64,000 bases of DNA, from contig NZ_JAFKFX010000035.1 of NCBI RefSeq assembly GCF_017308075.1, forward strand, positions 90,259-154,258, read 5' to 3'. Of this stretch, positions 1 to 8,770 are shown one piece after another (within the stretch, counting starts at the first letter, position 1; the number at the start of each line of letters is the position of its first letter). Position numbers and translations under genes: made by a program. Source of the DNA: Allobosea sp. Its GTDB lineage: Bacteria; Pseudomonadota; Alphaproteobacteria; Rhizobiales; Beijerinckiaceae. The notes beneath the pieces are model-generated. The model was not told the origin of the DNA. It searched no databases and saw only the letters and a program-made list of their open reading frames with translations.

Positions 1-496
1 CGACGGCGTGGCACCAGGTGCCGGTGTGGAGCTCGACCACCGGGGCGCCGAGCTTCGCCGCCATCGCGATCGGTGCCTCGTCCGGCTCGATGAACAGCGA
101 GACACGGCAGCCGGCGGCCGCCAGGCGCGCGATTGCGGGGGCGAGAGCTGCCGCCTGGCCTACGACGTCGAGCCCGCCCTCGGTGGTGCGCTCCTCGCGC
201 TTCTCCGGCACGAGGCATGCGGCATGCGGCTTCAACTGCTCGGCGAGGCCGATCATCTCCTCGGTCGCCGCCATCTCGAAATTGAGCGGCTTGGAGAGTT
301 CGCGTGCGAGCCGCGCCATGTCGGCGTCGCGGATATGGCGCCTGTCTTCGCGCAGATGGGCGGTGATGCCGTCGGCGCCGGCGGCGATGGCAAGATGGGC
401 GGCCCGGACCGGATCGGGCACGGCTCCGCCGCGGGCGTTGCGTACGGTGGCGACGTGGTCGACATTCACACCAAGGCGCAGGCGGTTCTTCGGCAT
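1..496 (-). CDS. pdxJ: Pyridoxine 5'-phosphate synthase (partial, C-terminus beyond left edge)
   Basis: PdxJ condenses 1-deoxyxylulose 5-phosphate with 3-amino-2-oxopropyl phosphate, the last ring-forming step of DXP-dependent vitamin B6 synthesis in the cytoplasm. About 165 residues are visible, against roughly 240 in the family. The start (ATG at 496-494) is followed by [20 protein letters not shown], the family's N-terminal signature, and then by HLREDRRHI near residue 48, which carries the conserved active-site His and Arg residues. The barrel segment [11 protein letters not shown] and the ELHTG motif near the cut end also match. It is divergent from the HerA-like gene. Confidence 0.93.
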   Translation of the reverse strand, partial: MPKNRLRLGVNVDHVATVRNARGGAVPDPVRAAHLAIAAGADGITAHLREDRRHIRDADMARLARELSKPLNFEMAATEEMIGLAEQLKPHAACLVPEKREERTTEGGLDVVGQAAALAPAIARLAAAGCRVSLFIEPDEAPIAMAAKLGAPVVELHTGTWCHAV

Positions 497-676
497 CGTC
501 AGGCTCCCCAGATCCTGCTCCAGCCTCTACGCCCTGGCCGGCTCCGGCTCAAGGCAACGGAGTTGATCGGCCTCTTCAGCGTTATTGATCGGTCGCGGCG
601 CCATCGGTGAATTTTCGCGCCGGTCGCCTGTACGGGGAGCGATCTGTTGTTAAGGCCTGCGCGCTATTCTGCGGCA

Positions 677-2383
677 ATGCAGTACTCCGTCTCGGACCGA
701 AAACATTTCGAAGCGGACGTTTCGCCGGATCGGCGCGACGCCAGCCAGTCGCCCGATCGGTCGCTGGGCCGGGTGGTTTCGTGCTCCGGCGCGCGCGCGA
801 CCATCGCTGCCACCGTCTTCGGGCCGGCCCTCGGTCCGAACAATATCTGGGCCGTCGGCCGCCTGATCTCGATCAATCTCGGCGAGAGCCGCATCGTCGG
901 CATGGTCTATCAGATGCGGGTGATGAATCCGGGCTGGGAGGAGAGCGGCGCGAATGCGATCGGCATCGAGGTCGAGCTTCTGGGCGAGGTCGTCGACCGG
1001 CCGGATGGGAGCTGCCGTTTCCAGAGCGGAATCTCGACCTATCCGCCGCTGGGCGCGCTGGCGCACCGTATTCGTTCGCGCGACCTTGCCGCCGTCCACG
1101 ATCTCGGGGGCCAGGAAGGCGCAGAGATCGGAACCTTGTCGCAGGACGGCGCGATTCCCGCGACGGTCAGCGTCGAGCGCCTGCTCTCGCGCCATTTCGC
1201 GGTGCTTGGCACCACCGGTGTCGGCAAGTCGAGCGCGGTCGCCCTGCTGCTGCGCAAGGCTGTGGCGGCAAAGCCGAATCTGCGCGTGCTGATCCTCGAT
1301 CCGCACAACGAATACGCCCACGCCTTTCCCGAGAATTCGGTCCGCATCGACGCCCAGACGCTCGATCTGCCGTTCTGGACCTTTCGTTTCGACGAGTTCG
1401 CCGACATCGTCTTCCGCGGCCGCCCGCTGGTCGAGGAGGAGGCCGAGATCCTACGCGAGGTGATCGCCGTCGCGCGCAGCCGTTACCGCAGCGGCGCTGC
1501 CCACGACATGGCGCGCGACCTCGGCAGCAGCGTGCTGAAGCGGCCGCTCGATCTCGGCGCGCGCCGCCCGGCGGAAATGGGCGGAGCGGCGGGTCTCGCC
1601 GTGCCCTATCGCATGGTCGATCTCTTCGCCGCGATCGACGAACTGATCGGCCTGCACGAGCAGCGCTATCCGCGTACTGCGCTACGCTCGCTGCGCGTGC
1701 GTCTGGAGACGTTGCATGCCGATCCGCGCTATGGTTTTCTCTTCGCCCATGCCAACAGCATCGAGACGATCGCGCCGGTGATCGGCCAGATCTTCCGCGT
1801 GCCGCATCAGGGCCGGCGGGTCACGGTTTTCCAGCTCGCCGGCCTGCCTTCCGAGGTGGTGAATGCGGTGGCCTCGAGCCTGGCGCGGCTGGCCTTCGAT
1901 CTCGCAATCTCGAGCCGGGGCGGATACGAGATCCTGCTGCTCTGCGAGGAGGCGCATCGCTACGTGCCGCACGATCCGAGCCTGGGGTTCGCGCCGACGC
2001 GCCACGCCATCGCCCGCATCGCGCGGGAAGGTCGCAAATATGGCGCCTATCTCGGCATCGTCACGCAGCGCCCGGGCGAGCTCGATCCGACGATCCTGTC
2101 GCAATGCTCGACGGTCTTCGCCATGCGCCTCGCCAATGACGCCGACCAGCAGATCATCCGCGCGGCGATTGCCGACGCCTCGGCCAGCACGCTCGCCTTC
2201 CTGCCTTCGATCGGCAATCGCGAGGCGATCGCCTTCGGCGAGGCGGTCGCGACGACGATGCGCATGCGTTTCCTCGACCAGCGACCGGAGGAGCTTCCGG
2301 CCATGGCCGGTCACGGGCCGGGAACCGCAGGCCGGCCGGAGCCCGGCCTCGAGGAGCTCGTCGCCCGCATGCGCGGGCTCTGA
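677..2383 (+). CDS. HerA-like ATPase (DUF87 family)
   Basis: Predicted hexameric HerA/FtsK-superfamily ATPase of 568 residues. An N-terminal beta-rich region resembling a HAS barrel (about 30-130) precedes the motor domain. Walker A is GTTGVGKSS near 178-186 and Walker B is LLCEEAH near 420-427; an arginine-rich stretch (IAREGRKYG) and TQRP follow, as in HerA and VirB4-like motors. HerA usually works with the nuclease NurA, but no NurA-like neighbour is seen, so this is the stand-alone type common in alphaproteobacteria, and its DNA substrate is unknown. The ATG at 677 is chosen; an in-frame TTG at 647 would add ten residues. It faces away from pdxJ. Confidence 0.85.
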   Translation: MQYSVSDRKHFEADVSPDRRDASQSPDRSLGRVVSCSGARATIAATVFGPALGPNNIWAVGRLISINLGESRIVGMVYQMRVMNPGWEESGANAIGIEVELLGEVVDRPDGSCRFQSGISTYPPLGALAHRIRSRDLAAVHDLGGQEGAEIGTLSQDGAIPATVSVERLLSRHFAVLGTTGVGKSSAVALLLRKAVAAKPNLRVLILDPHNEYAHAFPENSVRIDAQTLDLPFWTFRFDEFADIVFRGRPLVEEEAEILREVIAVARSRYRSGAAHDMARDLGSSVLKRPLDLGARRPAEMGGAAGLAVPYRMVDLFAAIDELIGLHEQRYPRTALRSLRVRLETLHADPRYGFLFAHANSIETIAPVIGQIFRVPHQGRRVTVFQLAGLPSEVVNAVASSLARLAFDLAISSRGGYEILLLCEEAHRYVPHDPSLGFAPTRHAIARIAREGRKYGAYLGIVTQRPGELDPTILSQCSTVFAMRLANDADQQIIRAAIADASASTLAFLPSIGNREAIAFGEAVATTMRMRFLDQRPEELPAMAGHGPGTAGRPEPGLEELVARMRGL

Positions 2384-2442
2384 TCGCCGCAGATCGGGGG
2401 GCGCCGCCGCTCGCTGGCGGCATGTGCGCCGCCGCCAATGCG

Positions 2443-3153
2443 TCAGGCCGTTTCCAGCGCCCGATCCGCCGGCGCAGCGGCCTGGTGCACGAGCTTGGTG
2501 ACCAGCCCGTCGATGGCGGTCTCGGCAGCGGCAATCGATGCGCGCAGACGTTCGTCCGCGAACTCGTCGTATTCGATGGCGATCGCATGCGTTTCGGTGA
2601 GGCCGATATAGCCCATCGGCACGGTCAGGCTGCGTTCGACGAGATTGATGGCCTCCAGGCGCCCGCCGGCACCGTAGCCGTGATCGCCGCGCGAGGAGAG
2701 GATGACCAGCCGCTTGCCGGCGGGCAGCATCGGCCAGTACGGCTCGCCTTGCCGGCTGCGGTCGAAGCCGAAGGTGACGCCGACCCGCACGACATTGTCC
2801 ACCCAGGCCTTGAGCTGCGCCGGAAGGCCGAAATTGTACATGGGCGCACCGATCACGATCAGGTCGGCCCGGAGAAGCTCGCTCGCCAGCAGGTCGCTCT
2901 CGGCGAGCAGCGCCTGCGCCGGGTCGTCTCGGCGTTCGGGCCGGGTGAAGGCGGCGGCGATCCAGTCGCCGCTGACGGGCGAGGGCGGCTGCTGCCCGAC
3001 ATCGCGATAGGTCAGGCTGTCCTGCGGTCGCGCAGCTCGCCAGCGATCGACGAAGCGATCGGTCAGTCGGCGGGTATGCGACCCGCGAGGATCAGTTCCA
3101 GACCGCCCGGGGCGGGCGCTGGCATCGATCTGCAGGATGTGAAGCGGTGTCAT
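2443..3153 (-). CDS. azoR: FMN-dependent NADH-azoreductase / quinone reductase
   Basis: A flavodoxin-fold oxidoreductase of 236 residues that reduces quinones and azo compounds by two electrons using NAD(P)H. The N-terminus MTPLHILQIDASARPGRS is the phosphate-binding strand-loop of the AzoR family. GAPMYNFGLPAQLKAW (about 95-110) is the flavin-binding signature, and SSRGD near 143 is the second flavin contact. The start at 3153 is chosen over 3183 because the fold begins there. The gene is divergent from a LysR regulator, a common arrangement for azoR controlled by redox-active or phenolic effectors. It may be functionally linked to the MhqO/MhqD-like pair at 46.7 kb, since all three families appear in quinone stress responses. 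Confidence 0.88.
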   Translation of the reverse strand: MTPLHILQIDASARPGRSGTDPRGSHTRRLTDRFVDRWRAARPQDSLTYRDVGQQPPSPVSGDWIAAAFTRPERRDDPAQALLAESDLLASELLRADLIVIGAPMYNFGLPAQLKAWVDNVVRVGVTFGFDRSRQGEPYWPMLPAGKRLVILSSRGDHGYGAGGRLEAINLVERSLTVPMGYIGLTETHAIAIEYDEFADERLRASIAAAETAIDGLVTKLVHQAAAPADRALETA

Positions 3154-3271
3154 GAGGGGGCTCCATGAAGTCGAATTTCTCATGCGAAACTCTCGCTTCT
3201 CCTCAGATATCTCTCTAAGAAACTGCAGACAAAAGCGAATTTCTCAGCCAATAGATGATTTCAATTCAGCC
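3154..3271. promoter_or_regulatory. Divergent azoR / LysR promoter region with an 11-bp direct repeat
   Basis: This 118-bp intergenic segment is visibly AT-richer than its surroundings and separates azoR from the divergent LysR gene. CGAATTTCTCA occurs twice in the same orientation, at 3172-3182 and 3236-3246. Such paired sites between a LysR gene and its divergent target are what an operator would look like, but binding is an inference. Confidence 0.5.
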
Positions 3272-4159
3272 ATGACCGCGATCCGGAAACTCCCGCCGCT
3301 CGGTGCGCTGCGCGCCTTCGAGGCGGCGGCTCGGCATCTGAGCTTTCAGAAGGCCGCCCAGGAGCTGGCGGTGTCGCCGACCGCGGTCAGTCATCAGCTT
3401 CGCTTGCTGGAAGCCACGCTCGGCCTTTCGCTGTTTCATCGGCATGTCCGGCGCGTCTCGCTGACCCAGGCCGGCGAGCGGCTCTATCCGGTGCTCAGGG
3501 ATGGCTTCGACGATTTCGCGCGCGCCATCACCGATCTCGCTCCGCAGAGCGAGGTCAGGGCGGTGACCGTGACCGCGACGACGCTCTTCACGGCCCGCCG
3601 CCTCATTCCGGCTCTGAACGCCTTCCAGGCGCAGTGGCCGCAGATCACGCTGAGGCTGCATGCCTCGGATGCGACCGTCGATCTGTCGCGCGATACGGCC
3701 GATCTGGCGGTGCGCTACGGCCCAGGCCCGTTCGCAGACCTCGTTTCGGAACCCTTGTGCCAGGAACGTTTCGGGATCGTCTGCAGCCCCGCGCTCGGCA
3801 TCCAGGGGCCGGCCGACCTGCAGGCTGTCACACTTATTCATTCGGAGTGGCAGCGCCGGGACTGGCAGCCGGATTGGGCGCGGTGGCTGGCCGCGGCCGG
3901 GATCACGGGGATGAACGCCGAAGCCGGCCTGCGCTTCACTGACGAGAACCACGCGATCCAGGCGGCGATCGCCGGCCAGGGTGTGGCGATCGCCAGCCTG
4001 GTCCTGGTCGAGGACGAGCTGTCCCGCGGCGTCCTCGTCCACCCGTTCGGGCCGGTCGTCGAGGGACATTCCTATCATCTGCTCGCCACCGAGGAAGGCG
4101 CGGCGAGGGCCGACGTCCAGGCCGCCCGGCAGTGGCTCAAGTCGGTCGCGGTGCCGTGA
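3272..4159 (+). CDS. LysR-family transcriptional regulator (GcvA-like)
   Basis: A LysR regulator of 295 residues. The winged helix-turn-helix at the N-terminus contains LPPLGALRAFEAAARHLSF followed by FQKAAQELAVSPTAVSHQ, the GcvA/AmpR subgroup pattern. The C-terminal two-thirds is the periplasmic-binding-protein-like effector domain, with DLAVRYGPG near 151-159. The ATG at 3272 is selected because the GcvA-type N-terminus starts there; upstream in-frame codons would extend into the promoter. By position it probably controls azoR; the effector is unknown. Confidence 0.85.
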   Translation: MTAIRKLPPLGALRAFEAAARHLSFQKAAQELAVSPTAVSHQLRLLEATLGLSLFHRHVRRVSLTQAGERLYPVLRDGFDDFARAITDLAPQSEVRAVTVTATTLFTARRLIPALNAFQAQWPQITLRLHASDATVDLSRDTADLAVRYGPGPFADLVSEPLCQERFGIVCSPALGIQGPADLQAVTLIHSEWQRRDWQPDWARWLAAAGITGMNAEAGLRFTDENHAIQAAIAGQGVAIASLVLVEDELSRGVLVHPFGPVVEGHSYHLLATEEGAARADVQAARQWLKSVAVP

Positions 4160-4285
4160 CGGGCATGGGTGCCTGCCGGCGGCCCGGGCAGGGCGGCGTA
4201 AAACCTTGCATCTGTGGCATTCTGCCTGTAAGAGCGCCCTTCATCGTTTCCATCGCATCGACGACATCTGGAAGGAGCCCGCGGG

Positions 4286-4675
4286 ATGGCTCGCGTTACC
4301 GTTGAGGATTGCATCGACAAGGTCGAGAATCGCTTCGAGCTCGTTCTGCTCGCGAGCCATCGCGCCCGCATGATCGCCTCCGGCTCCTCGATCCTGGTGC
4401 CGCGCGACAACGACAAGAACCCCGTCGTTGCCCTGCGTGAGATCGCCGAAGAGAAGCTGACCCCCGAGGATCTCAAGGAAGATCTGATCCATTCGCTGCA
4501 GAAGCATGTCGAGGTCGACGAGCCCGAGGCCGACCCGGTGCCGCTGCTGACCTCGCAGTCGCATGTCGCCACGCCCGATTCGGAAGTCCAGTTCGACCGG
4601 ATGAGCGAAGAGGACCTGCTGCGCGGCCTCGACGGGCTCGTGCCGCCGACCGAGAGCGCCGACGACGAGGACTGA
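4286..4675 (+). CDS. rpoZ: RNA polymerase omega subunit
   Basis: Omega (129 residues) helps fold the beta' subunit and takes part in the ppGpp response. The N-terminus [24 protein letters not shown] and the following RARMI and [10 protein letters not shown] are the classic omega fold. The C-terminal tail is acidic, as in alphaproteobacterial omegas. It lies directly upstream of rsh, the usual rpoZ-rsh order, which pairs ppGpp metabolism with one of its polymerase binding components. A hairpin terminator at 4732-4756 follows it. Confidence 0.95.
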   Translation: MARVTVEDCIDKVENRFELVLLASHRARMIASGSSILVPRDNDKNPVVALREIAEEKLTPEDLKEDLIHSLQKHVEVDEPEADPVPLLTSQSHVATPDSEVQFDRMSEEDLLRGLDGLVPPTESADDED

Positions 4676-4731
4676 GCGCATGCGCCTCGGCCAAGGCCGG
4701 GCAGTGTGAACAATTGTTGACGATGATTGCT

Positions 4732-4756
4732 AAAGCCCGGCCTTGCCGGGCTTTTT
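4732..4756 (+). terminator. Rho-independent terminator after rpoZ
   Basis: Ten-base-pair stem AAAGCCCGGC / GCCGGGCTTT with loop CTT, followed by further T residues. It ends the rpoZ transcript about 55 bases past the stop codon and separates it from rsh. Confidence 0.8.
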
Positions 4757-4856
4757 CATGCCCGATGCGCGGCATGCCGCCTTGCCGCCCGGCAGGCCTA
4801 CGCAGATATTGGATGAATTCTATGACGGCGATCGGCGGAGCGGGGCCCGCATGGGC

Positions 4857-7073
4857 ATGATGCGGCAATACGAGCTTGTCGACCGGGTCAAGCGCTACAA
4901 TCCCAATACGGACGAGGAGCTCCTCAACCGCGCCTATGTCTATGCGATGCGTGCGCATGGCACGCAGAAGCGCGCCTCGGGCGATCCCTTTTTCGCCCAT
5001 CCGCTGGAAGTCGCGGCGCTGCTCACCGATCTCAAGCTCGACGACGCCACCATCGTCGCGGCCGTCCTGCACGACACCGTCGAGGACACCGAGGCGACGC
5101 TGGAGGAGATCGAGAACCTCTTCGGTCCCGACATCCGCCGCCTTGTCGACGGGCTGACCAAGATCAAGAAGCTCGATCTCGTCTCCAAGAAGGCGGCGCA
5201 GGGCGAGAACTTCCGCAAGCTGCTGCTCGCCATCGTCGACGATATCCGCGTGCTCCTGGTGAAGCTCGCCGACCGTCTGCACAATATGCGCACCCTGCAC
5301 TACATGGCGCCCGAGAAGCGCCTGCGCATCGCCGAGGAGACGGTCGAGATCTATGCGCCGCTCGCCGGCCGTATGGGCATGCAGGAATTGCGCGAGGAGC
5401 TCGAGGAGCTCGCCTTCCGCCACATCAAGCCGGAAGCCCACGAGACCATCACGAAGCGGCTGGAGGAGGTGACCCAGCGCGAGGGCCGCGTCATCAGCGA
5501 GATCGAGAATGATCTCAAGACCAAGCTCGCCGAGCGCGGCATCGAGGCGCAGGTCTATGGCCGGCGCAAGCGCCCCTATTCGATCTGGAAGAAGATGGAG
5601 CGCAAATCCGTCTCCTTCGAGCAGCTTTCCGACATTTTCGGTTTCCGCGTCATCGTCGAGAAGCCCGAGGACTGCTATCGCGTCCTCGGCATCGTGCACA
5701 TGACCTGGCCGATGGTTCCCGGTCGCTACAAGGACTACATCTCGACGCCGAAGCAGAACGACTACCGTTCGCTGCACACCACCGTGGTCGGTCCCGGCCG
5801 CCAGCGCGTCGAACTGCAGATCCGCACCGACAAGATGGACCGCGTCGCCGAATACGGCATCGCCGCCCATGCCCGCTACAAGGACGGGCGTACCGCCGGC
5901 GCGATCGGCGAGGCGGATGAGAGCCGCGCCTATCAATGGCTGCGCCGCACCGTCGATCTCCTGGCCGAGGGCGACAACCCCGAGGAGTTCCTCGAGCACA
6001 CCAAGCTCGAACTCTTCCACGACCAGGTCTTCTGCTTCACGCCGAAGGGCCGGCTGATCGCGCTGCCGCGCGGCGCGACGCCGATCGACTTCGCCTATGC
6101 CGTCCATACCGATGTCGGCAACACCGCGGTCGGGGCCAGGATCAACGGCCGGATCGCGCCGCTCCTGACCGAATTGCAGAACGGCGATGAGGTCGAGATC
6201 ACCCGTGCCGAGGGGCAGGCGCCGCCGGCCGCCTGGGAATCGCTGGCCGTCACCGGCAAGGCCCGCGCCGCCATTCGCCGTGCCACCCGCGCCGCCGTGC
6301 GCCGGCAATATGCCGGGCTTGGCCGCCAGATCCTCGAACGCGCCTTCCAGCGCGCCGAACGTGCGTTTTCCGACGAGAAGCTCAAGGCGGCGCTGAAGCG
6401 CCTTGCGCGCAGTACCGTCGACGATGTCTTCGCGGCCGTCGGCCGCGGCGAGATGTTCTCCGGCGATGTGGTGAAGGCGGTCTATCCGGATCTGGAGCCC
6501 GAAAAGCGCCTCGCGCTCGATGCCAAGAGCAAGGGCGGTGCGGCCGGCAAGGGCTGGTTCGAATTGCGCCAGGGCGGCGAGAACCTGAAGTTCAAACTGC
6601 CGGAAGAGAGCCCCGGCGCCGATGCGATCCCGATCCGCGGCCTCGGCGGCGACCTGCCGGTGCGCTTCGCGCCGGGCGGCGGCGCCGTGCCGGGCGACCG
6701 CATCGTCGGCATCCTGACGCCGGGCGAGGCGGTGACGATCTATCCGATCCAGTCGCCCTCGCTCGCCGCCTTCGACAACGAGCCGGAACGCTGGCTCGAC
6801 GTGCGCTGGGACCTCGACGACAAGCGCCCGCAGCGCTTCCCGGCGCGCATCCAGCTCAACTCGATCAACGAGCCGGGCTCGCTCGCCCAGATCACCACGA
6901 CGATCGCCGAGCATGACGGCAATATTGATGCGGTTCAGATGGTCCGTCCGACGCCGGATTTCACCGACGTAACCATCGATCTGACCGTCTGGGATCTGAA
7001 GCATCTTTCCGCGATCGTCAGCGAGCTGCGCGAGAAGCGGGTGATCAGCCGGGTCGAGCGGGTGGTGGCGTAG
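4857..7073 (+). CDS. rsh: Bifunctional (p)ppGpp synthetase/hydrolase (Rsh, RelA/SpoT)
   Basis: Long Rsh enzyme of 738 residues that makes and degrades the alarmone (p)ppGpp. The order is: HD hydrolase domain with an intact LHDTVEDT motif (about 71-78); synthetase domain containing YSIWKKM, GRYKDYI and DYRSLHT; TGS domain (about 390-455, VFCFTPKGRLIALPRGATPIDF); and a C-terminal ACT domain (about 660-738). The synthetase has the R-x-K-D charge pattern of bifunctional enzymes rather than the acidic pattern of RelA. It is the only long Rsh seen here. ATGs at 4851, 4857 and 4860 are possible; 4857 gives the usual MMRQYELVDR start. Confidence 0.95.
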   Translation: MMRQYELVDRVKRYNPNTDEELLNRAYVYAMRAHGTQKRASGDPFFAHPLEVAALLTDLKLDDATIVAAVLHDTVEDTEATLEEIENLFGPDIRRLVDGLTKIKKLDLVSKKAAQGENFRKLLLAIVDDIRVLLVKLADRLHNMRTLHYMAPEKRLRIAEETVEIYAPLAGRMGMQELREELEELAFRHIKPEAHETITKRLEEVTQREGRVISEIENDLKTKLAERGIEAQVYGRRKRPYSIWKKMERKSVSFEQLSDIFGFRVIVEKPEDCYRVLGIVHMTWPMVPGRYKDYISTPKQNDYRSLHTTVVGPGRQRVELQIRTDKMDRVAEYGIAAHARYKDGRTAGAIGEADESRAYQWLRRTVDLLAEGDNPEEFLEHTKLELFHDQVFCFTPKGRLIALPRGATPIDFAYAVHTDVGNTAVGARINGRIAPLLTELQNGDEVEITRAEGQAPPAAWESLAVTGKARAAIRRATRAAVRRQYAGLGRQILERAFQRAERAFSDEKLKAALKRLARSTVDDVFAAVGRGEMFSGDVVKAVYPDLEPEKRLALDAKSKGGAAGKGWFELRQGGENLKFKLPEESPGADAIPIRGLGGDLPVRFAPGGGAVPGDRIVGILTPGEAVTIYPIQSPSLAAFDNEPERWLDVRWDLDDKRPQRFPARIQLNSINEPGSLAQITTTIAEHDGNIDAVQMVRPTPDFTDVTIDLTVWDLKHLSAIVSELREKRVISRVERVVA

Positions 7074-7084
7074 GCGCTTCCGTC

Positions 7085-7107
7085 ATGGTCGGGCTTGTCC
7101 CGACCAT
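7085..7107. repeat. Dispersed GC hairpin repeat
   Basis: Nine-base arms ATGGTCGGG / CCCGACCAT around CTTGT. The same architecture recurs at 22158-22180 with compensating changes (ATGCTCGGG / CCCGAGCAT), so this is a dispersed intergenic repeat family. It lies between the convergent ends of rsh and a LysR gene. Confidence 0.6.
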
Positions 7108-7192
7108 CCACGTCTTCCCTCGGGCAAGGCGGTGTTCAAGGCGTGGATGCTCGCCACGAGGGCGCGCATGATGGTTCGAGATACGGTTTTGT

Positions 7193-8035
7193 TCACCCCG
7201 CCCGGAACGCCGCCGCGAGTTCTCTGACGAAGGCGTTGGCGCGCGGCGTCACGACATTGCTGCGTAGCACCACCTCGGAGGCACCGAGAACGGGCAGGCC
7301 CCACGCGGCGCCGACATCGACCGACCCGCGTGGCGCGATCCGTGCCGCGAGCGGCGAGACGCCGAGCCCACCTTCCACAGCCGCGAGCACCGCCGCCATG
7401 CCGCCGCCGATGAAGGATTCGCGCCAGGGCCGGCCGGCGCGTTCCAGCGCTGCGACGGCATGCAGCCGCAGGCGGCATTCGGCGACGAGATTGACCAGTG
7501 GCAGCGGCCCGTCGGGCCGTGGCAGGGCAGGGGCTGCGAACCAGCCGAAAACGTCGCGGCGCAGCACTTCGCCCGTCCGTCCCTGGCCGAGACGCAGTAT
7601 GACCGCGACATCGAGTTCGCCGCGCTCATAGGCCGCCTCCAGCGCTGCGGAAGGCTCGATCCGCAACCCGATGACGAGGGTCGGATCCTGCCGTGCCAGC
7701 CGCGCCAGCAGGGTCGGGCAGTCGGCGCCGACCGCCTGTTCGCTGATCCCGATCGTGATGCGTTCGGCGGGCTGCCGGAAGGCCTGAAGGGCTCGCTCAT
7801 GCGCCGCCATCAGTTCGCGTGCGGCCGGCAGGAAGCGCTCGCCGTCCGGAGTGAGCCGGACCAGCCGGGGATGGCGCTGCAGCAAGGTCTGGCCGAGGCT
7901 CGCCTCGAGCCGCTTGATCCTGGTGCTGACCAGCGACTGCGCCGTGCCGAGCGCTTCGGCCGCGCGGGTGAAGCTGCTGAGTTCGGCTGTGCGCAAGAAG
8001 GCGCTGACGGCGTCGAGATCGAGCGTGGTGGTCAT
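7193..8035 (-). CDS. LysR-family transcriptional regulator
   Basis: A LysR regulator of 280 residues. The winged helix-turn-helix is at 1-62 (LDAVSAFLRTAELSSFTRAA, then QSLVSTRIKRLE), followed by the effector-binding domain. The ATG at 8035 is preferred to the one at 8056, which adds only MISIDDH. It is divergent from a tautomerase gene, and the shared promoter contains a perfect dyad at 8049-8063, a likely autoregulatory or target site. The effector is unknown. Confidence 0.85.
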   Translation of the reverse strand: MTTTLDLDAVSAFLRTAELSSFTRAAEALGTAQSLVSTRIKRLEASLGQTLLQRHPRLVRLTPDGERFLPAARELMAAHERALQAFRQPAERITIGISEQAVGADCPTLLARLARQDPTLVIGLRIEPSAALEAAYERGELDVAVILRLGQGRTGEVLRRDVFGWFAAPALPRPDGPLPLVNLVAECRLRLHAVAALERAGRPWRESFIGGGMAAVLAAVEGGLGVSPLAARIAPRGSVDVGAAWGLPVLGASEVVLRSNVVTPRANAFVRELAAAFRAG

Positions 8036-8048
8036 ATGATCATCAATA

Positions 8049-8063
8049 GATATCATTGATATC
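8049..8063. promoter_or_regulatory. Operator-like dyad between a LysR gene and a tautomerase gene
   Basis: Perfect inverted repeat GATATCA-T-TGATATC in an AT-rich spacer, 14 bases upstream of the LysR start and 85 bases upstream of the tautomerase. Size and position fit a LysR recognition site; this is inferred. Confidence 0.5.
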
Positions 8064-8147
8064 AGTAATGATACGATTTTCAGATTTATGGGACAAGCCT
8101 AGCTTGGGGGTGTTCGCGGGCTCGCCCGCTTGCCGACGGAGTTTGCA

Positions 8148-8531
8148 ATGCCCCTGATCCGAATTTCGATGCGCCGGGGCCATCCGGCCTCGCATCCCGC
8201 CGCCATCGTCGACGGAATCTATCGCGCCCTGCGTGCCACCTTCGAAGTCCCTGAGAACGACCTGTTCGCAGTGGTCCACCAGCATGAGGCCGAGGAATTC
8301 GTCTTCGATGCCAACTATTTCGGTTTTCAGCGCTCGGACCGGCTGGTGATCGTCCAGATCACCGTCGCCAACACCCGCGGCGTCACCCAGAAGAAGGCGC
8401 TCTATGCCGCGATCGCCGCGAACCTCCAGCGCGAGCCGGGGTTGAGGCCGGACGATATCTTCATCAGCCTGGTCGAGGTCAAGCGCGAGGACTGGTCGTT
8501 CGGCGGTGGGATCGCGCAGTACGTGGCGTAG
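8148..8531 (+). CDS. Tautomerase-family protein
   Basis: A small cytoplasmic protein of 127 residues in the 4-oxalocrotonate tautomerase/MIF superfamily. The start at 8148 is fixed by the sequence MPLIRIS, because the family uses Pro1, exposed after Met removal, as catalytic base. The beta-alpha-beta repeat typical of the longer tautomerases follows (RSDRLVIVQITVANTRG near 63-79; PDDIFISLVEVKREDWSFG near 102-120). The substrate is unknown. It is divergent from a LysR regulator that probably controls it. Confidence 0.82.
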   Translation: MPLIRISMRRGHPASHPAAIVDGIYRALRATFEVPENDLFAVVHQHEAEEFVFDANYFGFQRSDRLVIVQITVANTRGVTQKKALYAAIAANLQREPGLRPDDIFISLVEVKREDWSFGGGIAQYVA

Positions 8532-8556
8532 TCGTTGGGCGAGGAACCGCGGGGAA

Positions 8557-8696
8557 CCCTCTCCTGAAAGGAGAGGGCAGGGTGAGGTGTAGGCCGTCGG
8601 ACCAGTGCCGCGAGCGCTGGCCGCGCCGCCGCGGTCAGGCTCGCGATATCCCTCCCGAACACCTCACCCCTACCCCTCTCCTTCCAGGAGAGGGGA
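8557..8696. repeat. Long-range inverted repeat between the tautomerase gene and recO
   Basis: Two GC-rich blocks face each other. The left block (8557-8590) contains the hairpin CCCTCTCCT-GAA-AGGAGAGGG and then GGGTGAGGTGT. The right block (8658-8696) contains ACACCTCACCCC and then CCCCTCTCCTTCCAGGAGAG. Each can fold alone and they can pair with each other. This is typical of dispersed intergenic palindromes in Rhizobiales. Confidence 0.65.
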
Positions 8697-8770
8697 TCCC
8701 GCGCTTCTGCTGACAACGTTGTGTGCATAGGCACTGGAAATGCCAGGAACCTTCGCCATAACTCTGCTCC

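Noticed and set aside
4473-7004. Very long open frame antisense to rsh (843 residues)
   Set aside because: It is produced by the GC-rich third positions of rsh on the other strand; no domain is recognisable.
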